Shown in pieces: positions 52,591-59,762 of a stretch of DNA of 64,000 nucleotides. Location: contig JAFDZW010000005.1 in assembly GCA_018266755.1 (NCBI GenBank), forward strand, positions 248,001 to 312,000, given 5' to 3'. The stretch is from Bacteroidota bacterium (GTDB lineage Bacteria; Bacteroidota; Ignavibacteria; Palsa-1295). The notes under the pieces were generated by a model, which was not told where the DNA came from, made no database searches, and saw only the letters and a program-made list of their open reading frames with translations. Made by a program: the position numbers and the translations under genes. Position 1 is the stretch's first letter. Every line of letters begins with the position of its first letter.

Positions 52591-54118
52591 ACAAATTTAG
52601 GACATTTTCGTTTCCATCCGGTTCAACTCCCACTAACTCATTAATATTCGAAGAGATTAGCGTTAGTGCCCTGCTAACCGACTTGGTTCGATAGTTTTGC
52701 CCATCAAAAGTAAGTTTCTGCGGAAATATCGAACCAAGAATACGTTTCTTGATGTGCGAATTGCCAGCGGCAAAATACTCATGCAAGTGTGAGAGCATAT
52801 TTCTTGCCGGATCGGTGTACTGAGAAACATTTGCCCTCGCACCTTCAGCCTGCAACATGCTTTCGATTGAGACAATCTCATCTTTGAGCTTTCGACTCTG
52901 TCGATCATACGTGTCACGAGCTATCTGGTCACGAATCCACATTTCTTCCACTTTATCAAGCAAGGCCGCGGCTTTCTCCTTCTGTATCGCAAGTGTTCTC
53001 CTTTTTTGATCCTCGACTCTTGCCTTTTCTGACAGCTTCTTCGTAAGCAGATGGTCGTATAATCTAATCGCTCGTCTATCAATCACAATTGTTCTCAACA
53101 ATGCTTCAATTTGACCATGCAATTGACTTGCGGGAAAACGAGCGTTGCATCCAAATTGCTGTTGGCAATGATAGTACGCATAAGCTCCTCCATTCCCTTT
53201 TGAATAACTTCCCGTCAAGTTACGACCGCACTGCGGGCACAGCAGGATACCACGGAGATACAAATTCAAAGATTTCTCCGAGCGATTCAAGCCACGACCT
53301 CGTTTCTTCCGCTTTCCCAATACGGCTTGTGCGCTATCGTACAAGCTTTCCGGTACAATAGCTTCGTGCAATCCTTTGACTTCATAGGACGGATTATCTT
53401 GAAACGCATCAACTCTCACGAAGCCTTTATAGATTGGATTCGTAAACATCCGGTGGAATTGGGATTTGCTGATTAGCATTCCTTTCTTCCTCATCACTCG
53501 TCGGACTTCCTCCACCGTCGATGAACTCCGAGCAATCAACTCAAACGCTTCACGAACGAGACTCGCCTTGTCTGACGGCTGAATGACACCGCCTTTCCCA
53601 ACGAGTGCGTTCTTGTAACCGTATGGTGCGTTGGATACAAACCTTCCGCTTTTCAATGCCTGCTGGATACCAATTTTGGTATTGAGCGACCTGCGGCGAT
53701 TCTCAACTTCCGGAATTGTCGCGTTAATCATCTCAATAAGCAAGCTCTCAGGATTGTTGCCGTCAGTCGGTTGTTCAATCGCAACAAATTTTACCCCGAT
53801 GCTATTCAGCTGGTTCTGCATATTAAGACCTGCGGCTACATTCCGTGAAAATCTATCCCAGCGGACGCAGAGTACTTGAGTCACGTTTTCGTTCGAAATA
53901 ACGAAGTCGAGTAGCTTCCTGAATTCCGGACGATCTTCAAAGGTTTTTGCTGATGCTTTATCTTGAAAATGCCTTTTGACCAGCAGTCCATTATCTATAC
54001 AGTACTTCCGCAAGCGTTCCTCTTGCGCTTCCAACGAATGACCGTCACCTTGCTGTTTGGTCGATACGCGAGTATAAATAACTACATCAGCACCCTTGCG
54101 CATGATCGGTTTCTTCAT
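52544..54118 (-). CDS. Large serine recombinase (integrase) of a tRNA-Glu-linked element
   Basis: 524 aa. N-terminal resolvase domain with catalytic Ser19 in VIYTRVSTKQQG and VLCVRWDRFSRNVAAGLNMQ; a Recombinase domain (~170-275); a zinc ribbon with CPQCGRNLTG and a second Cys pair (YHCQQQFGCNARF); a coiled coil (~365-425). An AGGAAG ribosome site lies 8 bp before the ATG. The last ~14 codons (HLVARTGIEPVSRP) are antisense tRNA-Glu sequence, and the stop codon falls in the anticodon loop. The C-terminus is therefore contributed by the host chromosome, and the unintegrated form would end differently. First gene of the element. Confidence 0.93.
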   Translation of the reverse strand: MKKPIMRKGADVVIYTRVSTKQQGDGHSLEAQEERLRKYCIDNGLLVKRHFQDKASAKTFEDRPEFRKLLDFVISNENVTQVLCVRWDRFSRNVAAGLNMQNQLNSIGVKFVAIEQPTDGNNPESLLIEMINATIPEVENRRRSLNTKIGIQQALKSGRFVSNAPYGYKNALVGKGGVIQPSDKASLVREAFELIARSSSTVEEVRRVMRKKGMLISKSQFHRMFTNPIYKGFVRVDAFQDNPSYEVKGLHEAIVPESLYDSAQAVLGKRKKRGRGLNRSEKSLNLYLRGILLCPQCGRNLTGSYSKGNGGAYAYYHCQQQFGCNARFPASQLHGQIEALLRTIVIDRRAIRLYDHLLTKKLSEKARVEDQKRRTLAIQKEKAAALLDKVEEMWIRDQIARDTYDRQSRKLKDEIVSIESMLQAEGARANVSQYTDPARNMLSHLHEYFAAGNSHIKKRILGSIFPQKLTFDGQNYRTKSVSRALTLISSNINELVGVEPDGNENVLNLSHLVARTGIEPVSRP

Positions 54119-54195
54119 GGCTTTATCTTCCTTTCTGTCTGGGTAACAGCAATCCGCCCGGAACGGTTTTTAAACACGCCCGGTGCTTCACTCGA

Positions 54196-54396
54196 TCACG
54201 CATAGGTCGGATTGCCATCTCGCTCATCACCAAGCTCGATGGAATCAATAATCTCGATTTGGATTGCGAGAAGTGTGTCAAGAAAGGCACGAACCTCGTC
54301 GTCGTCTTCTTCACACAATTCGTCACCTATCCATAAAACCGATGCAAATTTGTCGGTGTTACCGTCTCCAGATGAAATCACGAATGTACTAAACAT
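54196..54396 (-). CDS. Small very acidic hypothetical protein
   Basis: 66 aa from the ATG at 54396, with a good Shine-Dalgarno AAGGTGAG 8 bp upstream. I count 17 Asp/Glu against 3 Lys/Arg, with a cluster at DELCEEDDDEVRAFLD. No known motif. It ends 77 bp before the recombinase start, on the same strand, so they are probably co-transcribed. Strong acidity is a feature of DNA-mimic anti-restriction and some regulatory proteins; the position would also suit a recombination directionality factor, though those are usually basic. Not confirmed as a gene. Confidence 0.45.
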   Translation of the reverse strand: MFSTFVISSGDGNTDKFASVLWIGDELCEEDDDEVRAFLDTLLAIQIEIIDSIELGDERDGNPTYA

Positions 54397-54730
54397 GCCG
54401 ACATCTCACCTTGAGATGCAAGCGATAATCGTTATGCGAAACCTGTCGGTCTCGCGTTAATTAATGTTTAGATTTTCGTCAAGCAGAACTTGACGTTCCA
54501 TTCATTTTTCATTTGTCCGTCCAGAACGGACGGCTTACGAACGAGGAAGTTCGCGTAAGGTAGGATTCGAGTGTCATGGTTTGGGATCACGCCCAAGAGC
54601 CGAATACTATGGAAACCATTCAGCCCAACCGCCGCTAAACCACTCGAACAGATTTGTGCTTAGCGACAAACACGCTAACAGTGCTCACTCAATATGGTTC
54701 CCTTGTTTGACTCTGCTCCGTGCAAGTCCA
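54397..54730. other. 334-bp intergenic region with two hairpins
   Basis: No convincing gene. It contains CCGTCC/GGACGG (54517-54533) and directly after it CTTACG/CGTAAG with an additional AAC/GTT stem and a 2-base bulge (about 54534-54559). Further downstream is unstructured to my eye. Possible promoter/operator of the recombinase operon, or a terminator zone for the restriction operon ending at 54731. Confidence 0.35.
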
Positions 54731-55432
54731 TTATGTTGCAACAGGCAGCGCGTTCAACTCTGCCCGGATTGACTTCCACTTCGGCAGGCGCTTATCCAAA
54801 TATTGTCGAAATGCGTCATTGTGTTTGCGCTCGATCAGGTGTAGAAGTTCGTGAGCGAGGACGTACTCAATGCAGCCGACTGGCTTCTTCGCGAGTTCAA
54901 GATTGATATTTATGCTCTTCAAATCAGGATTGCATGATCCCCATTTTGTCTTCATACTAACGACGCGATAGGATCGAGCATTGACCCCAATGATCCTCTC
55001 CCATTTTGATATCAATACTGCAAGCTCCTTCTTCAATTCGGCTCGATACCATTCCTTTAGGAGATCCGCTTTCTCTTCAACACCATCGTCAGACCTGACG
55101 AAGAGTTCGAGATATGACTTTCCGTGAATCCTGACTGCCCGATACCGATGCTCATCATTCGTCTCACGGACACGAAGCAAATATGGCCTTCCAAAGACAT
55201 AATGCGTTTCCCGATCAACATATTTCCGAGGCGATTGTCGATCTTGATTCGCACACTTCCTCCGCTGCTTTCGTATCCATGCAAGTTTCGAAGTCACGTA
55301 TAGCTCCAGCGTCTTACGGTTTACGTTTGCTGGCGCAGCCAATCTGACATGTCCGTCCGGAGGATACACCGCCAGATGAATGTTCTTGATATTTTTCTGG
55401 ACGATTTCAACAGAAATACCAGCGATAATCAT
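54731..55432 (-). CDS. YgjP-like zinc metallopeptidase (DUF45/M48-type) linked to type I RM
   Basis: 233 aa. The N-terminal half is beta-rich (IHLAVYPPDGHVRLAAPANV). The metal site is VLAHELLHLIERKHNDAF with HExxH and a downstream His. KTKWGSCNPDLKSININLELAKKP is the YgjP/WLM-family block, and KLAWIRKQRRK the conserved basic helix. Its ATG overlaps the hsdR stop (TAATG), so translation is coupled to hsdR. Proteases of this family often accompany hsdR genes; a role in limiting restriction damage is plausible but unproven. Confidence 0.9.
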   Translation of the reverse strand: MIIAGISVEIVQKNIKNIHLAVYPPDGHVRLAAPANVNRKTLELYVTSKLAWIRKQRRKCANQDRQSPRKYVDRETHYVFGRPYLLRVRETNDEHRYRAVRIHGKSYLELFVRSDDGVEEKADLLKEWYRAELKKELAVLISKWERIIGVNARSYRVVSMKTKWGSCNPDLKSININLELAKKPVGCIEYVLAHELLHLIERKHNDAFRQYLDKRLPKWKSIRAELNALPVAT

Positions 55433-58400
55433 TACATATACTCCCGCTGACTCTTGATGATTTCAAATATGGCATCTGCTTTTGCTTCATCATTAACATA
55501 TCTGCGGATGACACCTTTGACTTCTCTTTCCTTTAACGTATTGCCTATCCAATCATCCTTCTTCGTCTGCAGAATTTCGGCATCCAGCGCAAGTACGAGT
55601 GCAGACTGTTTGTCCAAATTATCATATAACGACATCTTGGCAGCAGTATCAATATCTTTTGGATAGTTGTGGTTGCCCTTCCCCGGATTGAGATCTCTGG
55701 CAATCGCTTCGATCTCCTTTAGGAACTGCTCATACTCAAGTGCCGATTCCTTCCTTCTACGGATCAATTCTTCGAGCAAGGTGCTCATCTTTTCGTAGTA
55801 GACCGGATTGATCGGCATTTCCTGCGTGATCACCTTGCGCATATTCGCTTCCAGTGTTTCGGCAACAGCTTCCTTGCTTTGCCTGATCACTTTTGGGAGC
55901 TTTTCACTCGCTGACTTTATTCCTTTCTCGACGATCAATTGGAGCAGTGTAGCATCACCGAAGTCCGACAGCGTTCTGCTGGGATCAGCGCTCAAATACA
56001 TATCCAACAACTGCCGCATTTCCGGTTCGTACTTTTTCAGGTCGATGTAATCGCCGCTGGCAGCTTTGATTGCATTTCTTAACTCGGCATATTCATCTAC
56101 CTGATGCTTGATTCTTGCAGCTTCAGCATCGGAGAATCCGGCATCAGACATCTCAGGAGCAATATTGTTGTAGGCTCGAATCGCACTTACGACAGCTTTA
56201 TAAAAGGTAAGCCGAGTTTCTTCCGTGTCCTTGAGCGCTTGCTTGTCGTCCGGATTGCCGCAGAAGTATCGGATATATTGTTCAATTTGCTTCGGTGGTT
56301 CTACAGGAGCACATAACTGATGAAGCACTTCGAGACTGTCCTCCATCCGTTCCTTTGCAACCAGCAGTCGGTTTAGCAGCAGTCCTTTGACATCCTCTTC
56401 TTCGAATTTGTCAAATGCATCGGATGTGTAGTCATCAATCGCGCCGTGTACGTTCTCAAAGAGATCCTTGTAATCGACGATATACCCAAATTCCTTATCT
56501 TCGTTCTCCGTCCGATTAACCCGGCAAATTGCTTGAAACAGGCCATGATCGCGCATTTGTTTATCAATGTACAGATACGTACAAGATGGCGCATCGAATC
56601 CGGTCAATAGCTTATCCACGACGATCAGCAATTGCATATTTGCTGGTTCATCTATGAACTGCTTCTTTACGTCTCTTTCAAAGGTTTCTCGATCTTTGCC
56701 GTTGAGCATCCGCTGGTAGATCTCATACTGTTCGATCTTCTCTGTGTCACCTTCACCTGTCGTTTCACCTTTGATGCTTGTCGTTGTCGGCTCGTACGAT
56801 GTCACAATTGCACAATTCTTAAAGCCGAAGTTCTGGAAGATCTCAAAGTATCTGCAGGCTTCGAAGATGCTTCCGCTGACCAGCATAGCATTGCCACGAC
56901 CATTGCGCAGCCGTGGCTTTATTTTGAAGTCCTTGATAATGTCGAAAGCGATCTTCTGCAGGCGTTCCTTCGTGCTGAGGATCTTCTGCATCGTTCCCCA
57001 TTTCTGTTTGAGTTCGGCCTTTGGAAGATCGTTCATGCCTTTGGTCACGACCTCGAACCATTCGTCGATGCCTTTCTGATCGTTCGCATGCTGATCCACA
57101 TCTCTGGCTTCGTAAAGAAGATCGAGCACTACACCATCTTGAACAGCTTCATCAAACTTATAGGTATGGATGTACTTCCCAAAGATCTCGATGCTCTTCC
57201 GCTTATCTGCCTTCAAAAGCGGTGTCCCGGTAAAACCGATGAACAGTGCATCCGGCAAGAGATCCTTCATCGCTTCATGGAGCGCTCCGCTCTGTGTTCG
57301 ATGACATTCATCAATGAAGACGAACAGGTTGCCTTTCGGAGCAAAATCCTTCGGTTTGTGCAGCTGCTCCACATATTCATCAATGTCCAACTCGTCGTTG
57401 CGTCCGAACTTATGAATAAGACTACAGATTAGCCACGGTGTTGTATCGTTCAGACGATTTATCAGATCCTGACCGCTCTTTGTCCGATAGATCTTCTCGT
57501 CTACGCCGCTGAACACCTTCTCAATTTGGTCATCAAGTTCTGTCCTATCTGTTATGATCAACAGTCGTGCATCCCTATGATGCTCTCGAATCCATTTCGC
57601 AAACCAAACCATCGTTAAGCTCTTGCCGGAGCCTTGTGTATGCCATATGATGCCACCTTGACGTTTAGCGACCGATTCCTGAGCTTTCTTTACCCCGAAG
57701 TACTGATTTGGTCGGCATAGCTTCTTAATGCCAGCATCGAAGACCACGAAGTCATGAATGATCTCCAATAATCGGCGCTTGTCACAGAACTGTAACAATT
57801 GCTGGTCGAGCAGGCTTCGATCTGGATCATATGAATAGCCGTCTTCCTTCCATTTGAGAAAGTACTTTTCGGATGTCTTTGTCGTTCCGTAGTATAAGCC
57901 TTGAGCATCATTCCCAGCAAGAACTACCTGAATTGTCGTGAAAAACGGCTTGATGAATCGGTGTTCTTGATTGTCGAGGTTCTGTCTGATGCCTTCGCTG
58001 ACCAACACACTTGCTCGTTTCAACTCCAGAACACCGAGAGCGATGCCATTGACGTATATGACGATGTCCGGGCGTTTGGTATTTACGCCAGCTACCGTAA
58101 CTTCTTCGGCGAATGAGAATTCATTCTGCTCCGGATTATTCCAGTCGATCAATCGCACGGTCTGATCGAATTCGCCGACAGATTCCTTGACCGCGATACC
58201 GTATCGAAGTAACGAGTAGACCGCCTTGTTGACCGGGTAAAGATCTTCGTTGGGATTGATCGTGGCGCTCTTCTGAAGCTCATAGAGTGCTTTTCCGATG
58301 GTCACATCGGAGTATTCACCATTCTTGCGAAGAAAAGTCTCCAGATCAGCCTGCCGGATATTTGAGTTATCTCGATCTTCGAGATTGCCAAGATAGGAAT

Positions 58401-58461
58401 ATCCAAGCTGCGATCTTAGCAGGTCTACGACTCGATCCTGTGTAACGCGTTCGTTGCGCAT
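55432..58461 (-). CDS. hsdR: Type I restriction enzyme, R subunit
   Basis: 1009 aa. N-terminal PD-(D/E)xK nuclease domain (DIVIYVNGIALGVLELKRAS, about 130-155), then a superfamily 2 translocase: Walker A HTQGSGKSLTMVWFAKW (~280), DECH box FVFIDECHRTQSG (~385), motif III FIGFTGTPL, and the second RecA domain with VDKLLTGFDAPSCTYLY and FQAICRVNR. A helical C-domain binds the MTase. It cuts unmodified DNA after ATP-driven translocation. Transcribed after hsdS (38 bp gap) and coupled to the metallopeptidase. Confidence 0.96.
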   Translation of the reverse strand: MRNERVTQDRVVDLLRSQLGYSYLGNLEDRDNSNIRQADLETFLRKNGEYSDVTIGKALYELQKSATINPNEDLYPVNKAVYSLLRYGIAVKESVGEFDQTVRLIDWNNPEQNEFSFAEEVTVAGVNTKRPDIVIYVNGIALGVLELKRASVLVSEGIRQNLDNQEHRFIKPFFTTIQVVLAGNDAQGLYYGTTKTSEKYFLKWKEDGYSYDPDRSLLDQQLLQFCDKRRLLEIIHDFVVFDAGIKKLCRPNQYFGVKKAQESVAKRQGGIIWHTQGSGKSLTMVWFAKWIREHHRDARLLIITDRTELDDQIEKVFSGVDEKIYRTKSGQDLINRLNDTTPWLICSLIHKFGRNDELDIDEYVEQLHKPKDFAPKGNLFVFIDECHRTQSGALHEAMKDLLPDALFIGFTGTPLLKADKRKSIEIFGKYIHTYKFDEAVQDGVVLDLLYEARDVDQHANDQKGIDEWFEVVTKGMNDLPKAELKQKWGTMQKILSTKERLQKIAFDIIKDFKIKPRLRNGRGNAMLVSGSIFEACRYFEIFQNFGFKNCAIVTSYEPTTTSIKGETTGEGDTEKIEQYEIYQRMLNGKDRETFERDVKKQFIDEPANMQLLIVVDKLLTGFDAPSCTYLYIDKQMRDHGLFQAICRVNRTENEDKEFGYIVDYKDLFENVHGAIDDYTSDAFDKFEEEDVKGLLLNRLLVAKERMEDSLEVLHQLCAPVEPPKQIEQYIRYFCGNPDDKQALKDTEETRLTFYKAVVSAIRAYNNIAPEMSDAGFSDAEAARIKHQVDEYAELRNAIKAASGDYIDLKKYEPEMRQLLDMYLSADPSRTLSDFGDATLLQLIVEKGIKSASEKLPKVIRQSKEAVAETLEANMRKVITQEMPINPVYYEKMSTLLEELIRRRKESALEYEQFLKEIEAIARDLNPGKGNHNYPKDIDTAAKMSLYDNLDKQSALVLALDAEILQTKKDDWIGNTLKEREVKGVIRRYVNDEAKADAIFEIIKSQREYM

Positions 58462-58499
58462 GAGCTAATGGGTTATGACGGATATTCCTGTCGGCATCG

Positions 58500-59762
58500 T
58501 CAAATTAAGCGGATCTGTCCTGTAAGGAGAACTTGCATCATTGCCTGTTTAAGTGCGATGTATTTGGAGAGAAGTAATTGGTGCGCTGTCAAGTCCTCGT
58601 CCATTTTCTTAAGAGAATCGGCAATTGCTGTTTGCTCTATTTTCGTTGGAGGCAAGATAATGCAGATCTCCCTGAGATGCCTTGCACTTATGTGTACTAC
58701 TGCATCACCTTGTCCCATCCTCGCTTTCTGTCGTACGACTGGAAAGCAGTTGAGTTGGAAACCGAGGAACAATGAATCCACATCTGTGCCCGGTCTAAGA
58801 ATAACAATGTCTCCTCCGGCATATGCTTCCTCATCAGAAACGATTGCGACACATTTCCCGATTTCAGCGGCTGTCTCACCCGATCCAGCAAATAGCAGGT
58901 CTCCTTGACGAAGAGCCGTACTTTGGGAGGCAGCATTTCGACCGATGAATGATTCGAACCTCTTTACATACTCATTGTGCGTCGTATAGATCTCACCATA
59001 TCTGATGCATCCCAAACCACTATCGCGGACTTCATCCCTTCTAATGCCGCTCCCCTTCAGAAATGACCCAATATCTCCAATTGTACATTTCACCCACGGC
59101 TCTTTGAACCCCGGCAATCTTCTCTTCCCCGTCAGCAAATCCTGCATCGCTCCCTGTTTGATCTGCTTCTTTTTTTCGATCAGTTGTTCAAGATTCTGGA
59201 TCAGGTCATCAATATCCGTAAGTGCGGTGGCAATGGCAGTTTGTTCAGTCACTTCAGGCACTGGTAGACTTATTGAGCCAATTTGCCCGAAATTTAGTCC
59301 TTGTCGATTGCCACCAGCTTGAAAACTTTCGATCTGTCTCTGCCCATTCTGGGAAAGCAGGACGTAACACAAATAACCGGGGTCGAGACGCTTGGGATCA
59401 ACTCGAATAATACAAACATGTTGATTCACATTTCCACCAACTACTAATGACGTTGCAACGGCCGCTCGTCCGATGGAGGCTCCCGTAATATTTAGCAGCA
59501 CGTCACCCACATGCAACTCTGTCGAATCGAAGGTATGGTGCGTCTTATCGTCAATGAAAGCCACTCCATCAAGCAAGAGCTTTCCCCAATCAACGTTCTG
59601 AGAGCGGAGAAATACACGCCCATAGGGCTTATATACTCTTGATCCTCCACGCGGAGTGATGCCACTACCAATCTTGACGGTTAACTCGTTCAGGGTTTCT
59701 ACTCTCCAATTCGGATAACCCTGTTCATTTTTTCCATTTCGACGCAGATTGTCTACTCCCAT
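58500..59762 (-). CDS. hsdS: Type I restriction enzyme, specificity subunit
   Basis: 420 aa with two target-recognition domains. TRD1 (~15-175; WRVETLNELTVKIGSGITP) is followed by the first conserved helical repeat (EQTAIATALTDIDDLIQNLEQLIEKKK, then QGAMQDLLTGKRRLPGF). TRD2 (~220-370; WVKCTIGDIGSFLKGSGI) is followed by the second repeat (EQTAIADSLKKMDEDLTAHQ, QAMMQVLLTGQIRLI). The parallel repeats confirm a full bipartite subunit. Its ATG overlaps the hsdM stop by 10 bp. The recognition sequence cannot be read from the protein. Confidence 0.95.
   Translation of the reverse strand: MGVDNLRRNGKNEQGYPNWRVETLNELTVKIGSGITPRGGSRVYKPYGRVFLRSQNVDWGKLLLDGVAFIDDKTHHTFDSTELHVGDVLLNITGASIGRAAVATSLVVGGNVNQHVCIIRVDPKRLDPGYLCYVLLSQNGQRQIESFQAGGNRQGLNFGQIGSISLPVPEVTEQTAIATALTDIDDLIQNLEQLIEKKKQIKQGAMQDLLTGKRRLPGFKEPWVKCTIGDIGSFLKGSGIRRDEVRDSGLGCIRYGEIYTTHNEYVKRFESFIGRNAASQSTALRQGDLLFAGSGETAAEIGKCVAIVSDEEAYAGGDIVILRPGTDVDSLFLGFQLNCFPVVRQKARMGQGDAVVHISARHLREICIILPPTKIEQTAIADSLKKMDEDLTAHQLLLSKYIALKQAMMQVLLTGQIRLI

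Noticed and set aside
54123-54326. 67-codon minus-strand frame beside the acidic ORF
   Set aside because: Overlaps the 54196-54396 ORF in another frame, weaker ribosome site, basic random-looking sequence.
56632-57432. 266-codon plus-strand frame inside hsdR
   Set aside because: hsdR helicase motifs are on the minus strand at the same place.
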